In this document: one piece after another, positions 1 through 11,460 of the stretch
How positions within the stretch are numbered: position 1 is the first letter of the stretch
Layout: each line of letters opens with the position of its first letter
DNA from: Cordilura impudica
Taxonomy: Eukaryota > Arthropoda > Insecta > Diptera > Scathophagidae
NCBI GenBank assembly: GCA_963682025.1
Contig: OY821518.1
Coordinates: 37,156,059 to 37,220,058, forward strand
Length of the DNA: 64,000 nucleotides
Direction of reading: 5' to 3'
The notes under the pieces: model-generated
What the model was told of the DNA's origin: nothing
The model's database searches: none
What the model saw: the letters and a program-made list of their open reading frames with translations, nothing else
Translations under genes and position numbers: made by a program

Positions 1-639
1 TGTCCGTCCGTCCGTCCGTCCGTCTGTGTGTCCATGTAAAGCTTTTAATCAAACTGCAGGTCGCAAATATATATAAGCTTTTATCGGCCATAGGATGAAC
101 TCTATTGAAATTGGTGAGAATCGGTCCATGTTCAGACCTAGCCCCCATACAAATGACCCCTATGAAATCGACTTAAATTGCCATAAGATCCAAGTTATCA
201 TATAAATCTTATCAAATTGGGTTTGTATGCGTTTATTACATCCATTAATCAGTAGTCCAAAAATGATCCCTATGGGACAACTCTTAGTCATAGGCCCCAT
301 ATAGAGCTGCTTCCCGATCTTCACTTAAATCTATCAAAAAACAAAAATATTGCACTGATTCTTCTCAAATTTTGTTTGTATATATTTTTGCAAAATACAA
401 GAGACTTTACCAAACATGGCCAGGATCGGTCAATATTTGGGCCTAGTTCCCATATAGATATAGCATCCGATATGAACTTTTTCATATCTGCAGACAAAAA
501 ATTTAATAAAAATCCCACACAAATTTGGTTTGAGCTTATTTTCTATATCCAGTTAGTTGGGTCTAAGAGATAGGGTCTCTAAACGCATGGTATAGGGTAT
601 CGTATAGTCGGTCTAGACCGACTATAATTTTCTTACTTG
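1..639 (+). mobile_element. HINE-A copy 1 (Helentron-type, 5' cut by window edge)
   Basis: It opens with the TCCG repeat and TGTGTGTCCATGTAAA block shared by all HINE-A copies. It ends with a TGGTATAGGGTAT subterminal repeat, the palindrome TCGGTCTAGACCGA and CTTACTTG, followed by TTTT. The same block recurs at about fifteen places in both orientations. The architecture matches known non-autonomous Helentron elements: subterminal inverted repeat, 3' hairpin and insertion next to TT. The class assignment is inferred from structure. The small reading frames inside are not conserved proteins. Confidence 0.8.
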
Positions 640-689
640 TTTTCTATAGAAAGTTGAAAAATTATTTTTTTTATTTATTTGTAATAATA

Positions 690-1975
690 ATTAAATTAAT
701 ATATAATAATAATTAAAATAAATAGATAAATAATTTAACAAAATTTAATCACGTTAGATCCATTTATATCGTAACTATTTTTATACTTAATTTATTGTAG
801 CTGATGAAGTATTTAAGTTTTGTCACTTTTTAAAAATCCAATCATTCATACAGCTTATTTGTCGCATTTATTTGCCAATCCTTTCTTGACGTTACTAGGT
901 TCAGCTGCAGATTTCTTTTTTGGCTTTGGAAAGAATTCGCATTGAGTAGAGACAGAAAACTTTTTCATCTTGAGTCTTCCATCGAAAAGCGGTAAAAAGC
1001 ATGGCATTGAGCGGTACCATTGATTATTATCGCAGCATCGAATCTGCTCTTCAGTGTTTTCAATGTTTCCTCATGAAAACTATTTTAGTTTCTTTACAAT
1101 AACTCATTGTCCAATGGAATAAAGCAGTCGCATCTAAGATGCGATCATTATGACAGCACTGGAGGCTATACTTCACTGCATTTTTTTAAGGTATGATTGC
1201 CACACTTTTGCGTTCCACTTTTTTATCTTTAATGTAGTAAAAAAATACTGTGAATATAGTTGGTTGGTCGTTATTGAAGTGGAAAGCTTGTATGGCATCC
1301 TGAAGAACATATTTATAGGTCTCTGCGAAATCATACGAAATAACGAATTCACCAGATTTCAAATGTATCTTCAAATTCTTGAAGAATGACCATTGCGCTT
1401 TGATTAAAAAGTCATGGGTTCTCAAATTTAGCAATCCTGTACACATTTATTCCAAAAAATTATCCACATTTAAAATTACTGTTTTCAATGTGCATCAGTC
1501 AGTCTGAATCCAAGATTCAAATTTGACCTCTTCTATATATTCGCGATCAAAAGATTCGATTAAATTCTCTTTGATAAATGTGGTTTCCGGGCAATTTGAA
1601 CATTCACCTAAGTGGCAAGAAGTTTTTGCCTTAGGACACATAGTCAATTTAAGGCTATCGCGGTAATCGCGTAAATCTTCTAGTGAATCATCTGTTAAGT
1701 ACTTTAAATTGATTTCCTTCAATATCAGTTTAATCAGCAGCTGAACCTAGTAACGTCAAGAAAAGATAGGCGAAAAAGCAGCAAATAAAGGCGATAAATA
1801 AGCTGGATGAAAGACTGGGTATTTAAAAATTAACAAAACTTTAATATTTCGTCAGCTACAATAAATTAATTTAAAAACAGTTATGTTATAAATGGATCTA
1901 ATGTGATTAAAATTAAATTTTATTAAATTATTTATTTTTCTATTTTTATTATTATTGCTATCTTATATATTAAAA
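690..1975 (-). mobile_element. Long-inverted-repeat DNA element with decayed protein core
   Basis: The outer arms (about 690-907 and 1737-1960) are inverted copies of each other. The clearest stretch is CTTGACGTTACTAGGTTCAG at about 887-906, mirrored at about 1741-1763. The space between the arms is filled by a broken minus-strand reading frame (listed separately). Long terminal inverted repeats around one protein suggest a cut-and-paste DNA transposon, now dead. No clear target-site duplication is visible in the AT-rich flanks, so the exact ends are approximate. Confidence 0.6.
920..1735 (-). pseudogene. Decayed transposable-element protein (DFAE-Y motif family)
   Basis: Two consecutive minus-strand blocks remain, 1722-1495 (75 codons) and 1446-1186 (86 codons). 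They are separated by stops, and a further degraded block reaches about 920. Block 1 carries spaced cysteines (MCPKAKTSC...CSNCPE). Block 2 carries a phenylalanine-rich stretch, K.HLKSGEFVISYDFAETY and then Q.A.QAFHF...Q.TIFTVFFYY. I associate this pattern with an uncharacterised animal protein family that often travels with DNA transposons. That link is from memory of the family pattern, and the catalytic chemistry is unknown to me. The gene lies neatly between the two inverted-repeat arms, which supports element origin. Premature stops make it non-functional. Confidence 0.5.
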
Positions 1976-2039
1976 GAATTTATGAATAAACTTTGCAGTC
2001 AAGATTTTTTTCAATATTTTTCTTCTCTCAAACCTCTAT

Positions 2040-2420
2040 AACTAGAGTTATAATTAACGTAGGCTGTTGACATAGGTCCAAGAACACTCAGAGGATCAAG
2101 CTCCTTCTTTTGAGCTCTTAACTGCTTAAATACGTTGGGTTTGAGGAAAGTTATGCGTGGAGAATCAGCTTTACTTTTACTGTACGTTAACTTATCTTGG
2201 CATATTTTGGCATTACTGTACGTTAACTTCTCTTGGGAAATTCGTTGGGTTTGAGGAAAGTTATGCGTGGAGAATCAACTTTACTTTAACTGTACGTTAA
2301 CTTCTCTTGGCATATTTTGGCATTACTCTAAGTTAACTTCTCTTGGCAAATTTTGGTATTATATTATAAAAATTAATATAATATAATGTATAATGCTGCG
2401 GAGCAGCAGAGGTCCTCTAG
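2040..2420 (+). mobile_element. Helitron-type 3' end with tandem repeats and a coding relic
   Basis: The right end is a GCTGC-GGA-GCAGC hairpin (2395-2407), nine more bases, then CTAG followed by T (2417-2420). This is the canonical Helitron 3' terminus. Upstream is a tandem block: CGTTGGGTTTGAGGAAAGTT occurs at about 2130 and 2242, and GTTAACTTCTCTTGGCA-type units recur four times. A minus-strand frame at about 2030-2190 reads FKQLRAQKKELDPLSVL. Its near twin reads FKQLIAKKKELDPLSVL at 62545-62820, beside another Helitron end. The 5' end was not found. Confidence 0.5.
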
Positions 2421-3290
2421 TTATATATTAAATTAATTATTATTACAAATAATTAAAAAAAAAAAATAATTTCTCAACATTTCTATTGAAAAAATTTGAT
2501 TTTTTTACCTGAGGTTAACATATTTATTACAGTATCGAAGGCATGAAATTTTAGTTAGGTATGTTACAGTCGGAGAGGCTAATTTGTCTAGTTTTTCAGT
2601 ATATATTTTATTTTTAAGGTTTTGGAAACACTTACACTCTAATAGGAAAAAATTTAAATTAGTGCATGTGGTAAAAATTGAAAAACCATTGTCTTGAGTT
2701 ACAAAATATTTTTTTTTTATAGATATCCCACTCGCATCCCACTAAGCGATCCAAAAACTATTAAAGGAAAAACCTAAGCTTTCTTTTGACTAAAAAAAAA
2801 TTCCTTTTTTAAGAAGTCAAAAAATTTTTGATTTTGCAAAAAAAAAAAGTCTTAAAAATTTTTTATTTTTTTTAATTTTTTTCCGAAAGACTGAAAAAAT
2901 AGCTATCTAAACTATTTGGCACAAATTTTGCTAAGAGCGTTAGGTAAAAAGTTACAAGGATGAGAAGGAACTCCTGTTTGGTCAAAATGTCAACTTTTGA
3001 CCCTCTCTAACTCATAGAGTTCTGGACCGATCTTGTTGAAATTTTGTCTAAGCTAATATCCAATAGGATTGACCTTGGTGCAAATTTCATTCCGATCGGA
3101 AGATATCGGTTTCAATAGTTGGAGCACTTGACATGAAACGCCCCATTAATTTAATTATACGATTAAAAAATATTTGGCAATACCTGCTTAAACTTGTAAC
3201 GCGTGCAGTGTAACCATAGACATACCCTCATCAAGCAAATGCTATAAATACAACGAATACAACAACAAGGTGAATTACCACATATAGGCC
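2421..3290. other. AT-rich DNA without recognised gene
   Basis: No coding signal was found. The stretch at about 2930-3130 (GTCAAAATGTCAACTTTTGACC, then a GACCGAT..TTGAAATTTTG phrase) has the feel of an old dispersed repeat, but no second copy lies in this window. Confidence 0.5.
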
Positions 3291-3829
3291 TGTATGCAGC
3301 TTGCTAAGGAATCAAAAACTCCATATAAAAAAACGCTTCAGAAATGCTTAAGGAATTTTTCTTTCAAAAAATTTCTGTTGATAGTCTGCAGCTTTTTAAA
3401 AAGGTAGTATTGTTTTTACTACTTTTTTTTGACGTAAATTAAGTTAGGCAACCCAGGCTTTGAGCAGGAATATCAAATTTTTCGTTCTTTCTGAACGAAA
3501 TTTTGACAGGAGAGGTAAGCATAAACAAAATGTAATATGCTAAAAAAATTAAAAGTTATTTTTCAGTTGCAAATATGGAAAAAACGAAAAAAATTCGACA
3601 AAGAAAAACAAGAAGCGGATGGGTAATTTTGATACTGAGCTTAAAAAGCGTTTAGCAGGCCAAATAAAGCAGAACCGAAGAATTGATTTGTTTTCAATTT
3701 CACAATTCTTAATAATTGACAGAAAACAGCTGATTGCTAGCGTTGCACTGAAAGGTACTTTTGTGCTTTTTTTTTCTTTAAGAAATATATGAAAATTTTC
3801 CGTTAAGATTCCTTAACAAGCTGCGTACA
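3291..3829. mobile_element. 539-bp non-autonomous DNA element with 23-bp TIRs
   Basis: The left end (3291-3313) reads TGTATGCAGCTTGCTAAGGA and then ATC. The right end (3807-3829), reverse-complemented, is TGTACGCAGCTTGTTAAGGA and then ATC, so the two differ at only two positions. Inside, after a TTTTCAG acceptor-like site, is a short frame MEKTKKIRQRKTRSGW (start about 3575). It is basic, like the beginning of the Myb/SANT-type proteins carried by some DNA transposons, and stops shortly afterwards. No target-site duplication is evident. Confidence 0.6.
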
Positions 3830-3859
3830 TCTCTTATATCTTAAAATAATAACTAAAAA

Positions 3860-4178
3860 CGCATTTTGCAAGAGTTTTTCACATTCTCACTCATATTTTG
3901 TAACTCGTTAAACCGATTTTGACGATTTTAAACAGCAACGTAACCAGGATGTCAGTTAACGGTTAAAGGCAAAACCTAGGAGTCTAGCTTAGCTATTGAA
4001 GGTGTGATCGTGATCTCCACAAACAGACGGACAGACAACCATTGCTACATCAACTTTTCTTGTTACAAGGATCTATAAAATATATGGTTTATGGGGTCTC
4101 CGGAATTTATTTCGATGCGTTACAAGTGAACTGGTAAATTGATACATACCCTCTGTACAGTGGTGTGGAGCATATAAA
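3860..4178 (-). mobile_element. HINE-B fragment (5' half)
   Basis: Read on the minus strand it starts at TATATGCTCCACACC (a worn TATACCCTCCA start) and continues through the family blocks CACTGTACAGAGGGTATGTATC, TCCTTGTAACAAGAAAAG, GTTGTCTGTCCGTCTGTTTG and AAATCGTCAAAATCGGTTTA. The same blocks occur at 27870-28144 and 55821-56110. The hairpin end is missing. Confidence 0.6.
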
Positions 4179-4179
4179 A

Positions 4180-5836
4180 AAATATATCATATACAAAATT
4201 TTTTAAAAGGTCAATACAGTTTTTGTTAAAAAAAAAATAATAATAATAAAAATAACAATAAGAAAGTCAAAGCAACGAAATTTTGTTTTAAATAAATTTC
4301 ATTGTTACAGGAACGTGTTAGAATGCAATAAAATCATACAATATAATTTTTTTTTTTTTTTAATATATAGTATTTCTTTATATAAAAGAAATTATATATG
4401 TTCGTTTAAAAAATTATATTCTTTAGACCGTTTATCAAGGTCCAGTTTTTAATTAACTGAAATCAAAAAGGAAGAGTTTTGTCAAAGTTAATGGAAAACA
4501 GTGAAATTTATTTATTGATTAATTTTTTCTTTAGAGTCATTAACAAATGGATTTTTTATAAATTGTATAAACAATTTATTGATTTACTTTTATATTATCA
4601 CATAAAGTATCGTCACTTCAGTATGCATTGCAAAAAGTTTAAATATATTAATTTCTTCGCTTTGTTGTTAATCTACAAAAAATAATTAATAAAAAAAAAA
4701 TATTAAAAATTTAAGCAATTTTCCACATAATTACTATTGACTGACATGAATTATCATGTTATAAAATTTTAGCACGTAAATTCAAAAAAAAAAATTTATT
4801 ACACAACAAAAAAAATATCTATCTGACATATTTTCACTTTATTATGCCCATATTTTGTAGTTTTTGTTCATTTTAAATCATATCAATATTTAAAGAGCTT
4901 AAAACTGTTGTATTTTTACAGCAACATTAAGTCAAAATTATTCGTTTTATTTTTGCTTTTTTGTTGTTGTTTTGTTTTTCATTTCTGTTAAATGTTGGAT
5001 CACTAAACTCTGTGAGAATGGCTGGTGTCAACAAGCTCATCAGATATTTCAATATTGAATGAAAATTTACTAACGTACGCATTTATGTTTGGTATAAAGT
5101 TACGAGAGTACTCTTGTTCATACTCGAAACAACAACAAAAACATTTTTAAAATAAAAAAAAAAAAGAAATAAAATAAAACAGTAATGTTCGAGTGTACAC
5201 ATAATAGTGTTATGCTCTAGTAAATCAAAATAAATAAAATTTAAATAATAATGTTTTTAAATAAATATAAATGAAATATGCTGAATAGTACATATTTTCT
5301 GGTCATAAAATATGCCTGACAAAAATGTGTCGATTTTCATTAAATTTTATATGAATTTAAAGTGTTCCGAAAAGTTTACTAGCTTTGTCATAGCGAAAAA
5401 GAAGAAAACCAAATAGATTCTTGTTTTGTAGGTTTCCAAAATGAATAAGCTGTAAATAAATAGTATTTAAATTGTTTCGTCCAAGCAGAAAACAAGTGAT
5501 TAAAAGCAAGTTAGAAAATTAAAGACAAACAAGGCCAACCTTGTACTATAGATGAGTGCGTATAGTAAAGGACTATGCATTTCATATGTCCAATAAGCCA
5601 GTCACAATTCTCATTATTATCCATTACAAAATTTAAGTTAGATAGATATTATGTTTCTAGGTCCTTGAATCATTTATAAAGATATGAGATTATAGCAGAG
5701 TTACGAGGGTTGTTGGGTAAGTCTGAGATAACTTAGTGGAAATATTGTTCCATGGTAAAACTGTTTCTTTGTTATTCTGCTTTGAGATCAACACGCTTTT
5801 TCCAAAGATCTTCAAGTTTATCCCATCCAAATAGTA
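4180..5836. other. AT-rich spacer, nothing recognised
   Basis: Long A/T runs and short random frames only. The frame at 4479-4685 is Phe/Tyr/Lys-rich, has no recognisable domain and looks like a product of composition. Confidence 0.5.
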
Positions 5837-5984
5837 TCTATAATATTAAAAGGCTAGGCAATTTCTTGTGACTAATGTTTTGTTCTACCATTTTACCCCG
5901 ATTTTAACCAAACGTATATTATTTGAAAGGTATTTCTTTTTAGCGGTTTTGTAGATTTACAGATTTTTTTTTCTGTGTGTACAC

Positions 5985-7850
5985 TAGGGTGGCTCTTCAT
6001 TATATGGGGAAAAAAAGTGTTCAAACTCTCGGTCACACCCCCTAGAAATATGCGAATAACAAAAAAACTGAGAAATATAAACTTTTGGGCCAATCAAAAA
6101 ACATTTGGAGGTGGCTCAACGCGATTGAAAATATCAAGCGTGTTTTATATGGGGAAAATATGACTTTCTTTCATATTTTACAAAAATTTCGTTCTATACT
6201 TTAAGTTTTCCGACAAATTGTTATATACCTCGGGATCAGTATCAAATTAGCTTATCAAATTAGGTCATGAAATTTGATGGCATTTTTCTCAACTTTTAGA
6301 AATTAATTAAAGCCAACATTTTCTTTTAGTCTGTATACCTGTATGTACTCAGATATGAAGTATTGTTTTATTACCACCTTGTTAACCTATTAAGCATTGA
6401 GACCGAATGCAAATTTTTTTTATTAAAATTTTAAAACTCTTTTTTCAAGATTTGAAAAATTTTCTTAAACAAAATTTTAAAAAATTGAATTGGCTCTCAA
6501 AGATCTTTTTAAATGTATGTTAGAAATTAACTGTGTAAATTTATGGGTAAATGCCTGTGCCAGAATTTTTTTGGCAAGGATTTTATTTATACGGATTTCG
6601 AGAAAAATGGGATTTTTGTAAAATATTATGTAAATGTATTCTCTCTAAATACTTTGTATCAAAAATTCATCACTTGTCTACTTTTAAATGTTATATTTTA
6701 TCTTAATATCCTAGCGTTTCGGAAAAAAATATTATGAATCCAGTAAACCTTTTGGAATTGGGTTCACATTTGACCCCAACATAATAAAAAAAGAATTTAC
6801 TCAAAATATCAAATATTTTGTAAGTGCTGTTGAATTTAGATGCGACGCTTAAAATATAATAACCAAATGTGTATAACTTTCATTCCTAAAATTTGGGATA
6901 AATCCGAGAACGCCAACTTATTATATGCCAAGGCCAGCTGTGGATTTTAATATATTTTAAAATAAAAATTACCGAAAACGAGTTTTTCTATTAAAATCGA
7001 TGAAACCACTATTTAGAATTTAAGAAAAATAATTCGGTTAATTTTTATTTATTTAACCCTTCAGTGCTCTTGGGATCAAAATAATCAATTGTAATATATC
7101 TTTGGCGCAATTATCTGCTTATTGCCCGCGCATATAAATAAAAACAACTTTTAATCAATTTTGTTATAAAAATATATTTATGTATAAAAACAAGTGACCT
7201 AAAGCTAATAAAAGACAATTTATTCATAAGAATATGGAATATAAAATTAATTATATTTATTTTGGTGTATTTAAGGATGATCTAGTGTGCGATTTAAATT
7301 GTTTTCTGTAATCACTTACGACTTGCAAAAAGTATTGGTTTTCTTTAATTTTATATTATTATATTAATTTTATATATCATATTCTTTTGAATAAAATGTC
7401 TTTTATTAGCTTTGGGTTATTTGTGGGTCTTCTTATTTTATTTAGAAAATTATAAATAGTTTTTACACATAAAATAATTTTATAACAAAATTGGTTAAAA
7501 GTTGTTTTAATTTATATTCGCGAGGAATAGGCCGATAATTGCACCAAAAATATATCACAATGGATTATTTTGATCCCAGGAGCACTGAGCCTAAAAAAAA
7601 AATAAATAAAAAATAACCGCATTATTTTTCTTAAATTCTAAATAGTAGTGTCATCCGTTACCGTTTTCGGTAATTTTTATTTAAAAATATCTTAAAATCC
7701 GGATTTATCTCAAATCTTATAAACGGAAGTTCTACACATTTAGTTATATTTTAAGCGACGCATCTAAAAATTCAATAGAACAAATATTTGATTTCTTTGA
7801 ATAAATTGTTTTTTATTAGCTTGGGATCATATGCGACCCCTATACCAAAG
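5985..7850 (+). mobile_element. Family B copy 1 (long inverted-repeat element)
   Basis: It begins TAGGGTGGCTCTT at 5985-6000, the reverse complement of the end of copy 2 at about 14100-14114. The segment 6744-7053 is repeated inverted at about 7595-7850, including the GGTCACA...GACCCC-type motif at both ends. The part around 7057-7591 is again an inverted repeat. A single strand could therefore fold into a stem of several hundred bases. There is no coding capacity, so this is a non-autonomous element of unknown superfamily. Confidence 0.65.
7057..7591. mobile_element. piggyBac-like MITE candidate at the centre of family B
   Basis: The left boundary is TTAA|CCCTTCAGTGCTCTTGGG (TTAA at 7053-7056). 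The right boundary is CCCAGGAGCACTGAGCC|TAAA. In family-B copy 2 the matching right boundary is intact: GAGCACTGAAGGG|TTAA at 12990-13006. TTAA flanks with CCCTT termini are typical of piggyBac-type elements. Arms of about 140 bp pair with each other (7057-7200 with 7450-7591). The assignment rests on termini only. Confidence 0.45.
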
Positions 7851-8203
7851 AGAAGTGCAGAATTTTAAAATTTATGTATAATAAATGTTAAAAGTATATT
7901 AAATTAAAGAAAAAAATTAATAATAAATGATTTTTTTAAGAGCCTGAAATTATGCTAATCAATTTTGGCCAATTCACAATTCATCGAATCTAATTATAAT
8001 TGTATATCACACGCCCTGTGTTGAATTGCGAATTGTCTGCAATTGATTAGCGTACCTTTATACTCTTAAGAAATAATTTATTAAAATAAATTTCTTTATT
8101 TTTTATATATATAGATTAAAAAAAAATTTTAAGAAAAAACTTGAAAGAAAAAATAAAATTTGCTAGAATTTGCACTCGAATTTCGAATGTAGGGTTATGC
8201 TAG

Positions 8204-8751
8204 TATTTAAATAAATGCAATATAAATTCAAACAATATTCTATTTAACTCATTTCTTATTTTTTTGCATATAAAATATTTACCAGGAATTTTGAGAAATA
8301 TCATATAAAATGACTACAACATGATTAATTTCGGGAAAATCGAGCAATGCCTTGTTTAAACAGTTAGTTATATATATAACAAAAATCAATCTTTATTTTT
8401 ATAAAAAAAAACAATAAATAGGAAATTGTAATTTATACTGGTCAAAAAGGAATAACATTTCACTATAAATTTATATGGTCTTAGAATTGAAAGGTTAAAA
8501 ATACAGTTGCCTATATACGACTGTATAAACTGGTAACCGTACCCATTATTAGTGACGATATTGAGTTTAGGACAATGGCGGATTTAACACAGATTCAAGC
8601 AGTCTAATTTCAGACTCCTACTTGTTCATATTTGGAAGTAATCGAAAGTAGCCCAAGCAGTAGAATTACTTATTAGAACTTCCGGGTTTCAATCAATTTT
8701 CCTGTTGCAATTGATGAAGAATGGCCGGTACATTTTATATTTATAGATTTC
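8204..8751. other. Spacer, nothing recognised
   Basis: AT-rich sequence without frames, repeats shared elsewhere in the window, or RNA gene signals. Confidence 0.5.
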
Positions 8752-8899
8752 AGCCCTCGAAATTCAAGTGCAAATTCTAGGAAATTTTATTTTTTCATTA
8801 AATAAAGACCCTAAAAGTATGCTAATCAATTATAGCCAATTCACAAATCAACACAAAAAACAAACTCATTTTTATTACAAACACATTAACATATTTAAA

Positions 8900-9672
8900 C
8901 AAGTAAGAAAATTATAGTCGGTCTAGATCAACTATACGATACCCTATACCATGGCTTAGAGACCCTATCTGTTCGGTCCAAATAAGTGGATATAGAAAAT
9001 AAGCATAAAACAAATTTGAGTGGGATTTTTATTAATTTTTTTGGCTGCAGATATGAAAAAGTTCATATCGAATGCTATATCTATATGGGGACTAGGCCCA
9101 AAAAAGGACCGATCCTGACCATGCTTGGTAAAGCCCCTTGTATTTTGCAAAAATATATACAAATAAAATTTGAGAAGATTCATTGCAATATTTTTGTTTT
9201 TTTGATAGATTTAAGTGAAGATCGGGAAGCAGCTCTATATGGGGCCTATGACTAAGAGTTGTCCAATAGGGATCATTTTTAGATTACTAATTAATGGATG
9301 TAATAAACACATACAAACCCAACTTGACTAAGATTTATATGATAATTTTGATCTTATGGCAATTTAAGTCGATTTCATAGGGGTCATTTGTATGTGGGAT
9401 AGGTCTGAACAAGAACCGATTCTCAACAATTTCAATAACGTTCATCTTATGGCCAATAAAAGCTTACATGCCAAATTTCATCAAAATATATTCATATTTG
9501 CGACCTGCAGTTTGATTACAAGCTTTACATGGACACACAGACGGACGGACGGACAGACGGACATCGTTAAATCGAATCAGATAGTGATTCAGATAGTGAT
9601 TCTGATTCGATCGGTATAATAAAAGATGGGTCTAGGTCAAATATTTTTGGTAGTTACAAACAGCAGCACAAC
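8900..9672 (-). mobile_element. HINE-A copy 2
   Basis: It starts (as the minus-strand 3' end) at CAAGTAAGAAAATTATAG, followed by a damaged hairpin (TCGGTCTAGATCAACTA) and GATACCCTATACCATGG. It runs to the GTAGTTACAAACAGCAGCACA block and then dissolves into (AC)n. It forms a head-to-head pair with copy 3. Confidence 0.8.
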
Positions 9673-9710
9673 ACACACACACATAATTATATAATTATAC
9701 CCTGTATAAT

Positions 9711-10505
9711 TATACCCTATACCACTATGAGGTTTGGGTATAATGACTTTGTGCTGCTGTTTGTAACAACCAAAAATATTTGACCTAGACCCATCTTTAA
9801 TTATACCGATCGAATCAGAATCACTTTCTGAGTTGATTTAACAATGTCCGTCCATCCGTCCGTCCGTCCGTCCGTCCGTCCGTCTGTGTGTCCATGTAAA
9901 CCTTGTAATCAAACTGCAGGTCGCAAATATGAATATATTTGGATGAAATTTGGTATATAAGCCTTTCTCGGCCACGGGATGAACGCTGTTGAAATTGGTG
10001 AGAATCGGTCCATGTTCAGACCTAGCCCCCATACAAATTACCCATATGAAATCGACATAAATTGCCATAAGATCCAAATTGTCGTGTAGATCTTACTCAA
10101 ATTGGGTTTGTATGCGTTCATTACATCCATTAGTGAGTAGTCCAAAAATTATCCCTTTGGCCCCATATAGAGCTGCTTCCCGATCTTCACTTAAATCTAT
10201 TAAAAAACAAAAATATTGCACTGATTCTTCTCAAATTTTGTTTGTATATATTTTTGCAAAATAAAAGAGACTTTACCAAACATGATCAGGATCGGTCCAT
10301 TTTTGGACCTAGTCCCCATACAGATATATCATCCGATATGAACTTTTTCATATCTGCAGCCAAAAAAATTAATAAAAATCACACTCAAATTTGGTTTTTG
10401 CTTATTTTCTATGTCCAGTTAGTTGGGCCTAAGAGATAGAGTTTCTAAACGCATGGTATAGGGTATCGTATAGTCGGTCTAGACCGACTATAATTTTCTT
10501 ACTTA
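9711..10505 (+). mobile_element. HINE-A copy 3, nearly full length
   Basis: It opens TATACCCTATACCACTATGA, with (TCCG)n at about 9850-9885. It closes with TGGTATAGGGTATCG, the intact palindrome TAGTCGGTCTAGACCGACTA and CTTACTTA. At about 795 bp it is a good reference copy for the family. Confidence 0.85.
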
Positions 10506-10699
10506 TTTTATGTATGTGTTAGTAGCAACTTTAACTGAAATTTACTCAAAATAAAGAAAAAAAATGTTGAAATCTGTAAATCTACAAAATGGCTAAAAAG
10601 AAATACCTTTCAAATAATATATGTTTGTTGAAAATCAGGATAAAACGGTAGAACAAAACATTAGTCACAAGAAATCGCCTGGCATATTAATATTATAGA

Positions 10700-11460
10700 T
10701 ACCACCATGTTGGTATAATGACTTTGTGCTGCTGTTTGTAACTACCAAAAAATATTTGACCTATACCTATCTTTTACTATACCGATCGATTCAGAATCAA
10801 TTTCTGAGTCGATTTGGCGATGTCCGTCCGTCTGTGTGTCCATGTAAACTTTGTAATCAAACCACAGGTCGCAAATATGAATATATTTTGATGAAATTTA
10901 GTATATAAGCTTTTATCGATCATAGGATGAAAGATATTGGAAATGGTGAAATTCGGTCCATGTCAGACCTAGTCCCCTAACAAATGACCCCTTCGAGATC
11001 GACATAAATTGCCGTAAGGTCCAAATTATCATATAGATTTCAGTCATATTGGGTTTGTATCTGTGTATTATATCCATTAATCAGTAGTCCAAAAATAATC
11101 CCTATAGGACAATTCTTAGTTACAGGCTCCATAGAGAGCTGCTTCCCGATCTCCACTTAAATCTATCAAAAAACAAAAATATTGCACAGATTTTTCTCAA
11201 ATTTGGTTTGCATATATTTTTTTCAAAATATAAGTGACTTTACCAATTATGGTCAGGATCGGTCCATATTTCGACCTAGCCCCATATAAAAATAATATAC
11301 GATATGAACTTTTTCTAACCTGCAGCCAAAAAAATTAATAACAATGCCACTCAAATTTGGTTTATACTTATATAATTAGTTGGATCGAAGAGATAGGGTC
11401 TCTAAACCATGGCATAGGGTATCGTAGAGTCGGGCTAGACCGACTATAATTTCGTACTTG
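10700..11460 (+). mobile_element. HINE-A copy 4
   Basis: It begins directly after the end of Helitron-C with a shortened start (ACCACCATGTTGGTATAATG). It carries TCCGTCCGTCTGTGTGTCCA and ends GTCGGGCTAGACCGACTATA, then GTACTTG|TT. It has one mismatch in the terminal palindrome and is more diverged than copy 3. Confidence 0.8.

Larger units (their letters stand above)
5837..8203 (+). mobile_element. Helitron-C copy split by a nested family-B element
   Basis: The 5' piece (5837-5980) begins A|TCTATAATATTAAAAGGCTA and proceeds through the family block GTATTTCTTTTTAGCGGTTT. The 3' piece (about 8010-8203) carries TGAATTGCGAATTG, TAGAATTTGCACTCGAATTT and ends TGCTAG|T. The intervening 2 kb is mainly family B (5985-7850). 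The simplest reading is that B inserted into an existing Helitron-C. Confidence 0.55.
8752..10699 (-). mobile_element. Helitron-C copy interrupted by two HINE-A elements
   Basis: The minus-strand 3' portion is at about 8752-8898 (CAGCCCTCGAAATTCAAGTG, CCTAAAAGTATGCTAATCAA). The 5' portion is at about 10506-10699 and ends AATATTATAGA|T, which is the A|TCTATAATATT start on the minus strand. Together they make one Helitron-C of about 340 bp split by the inverted HINE-A pair. The CTAG end itself is degraded (TAGATTTCAG). Confidence 0.65.
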
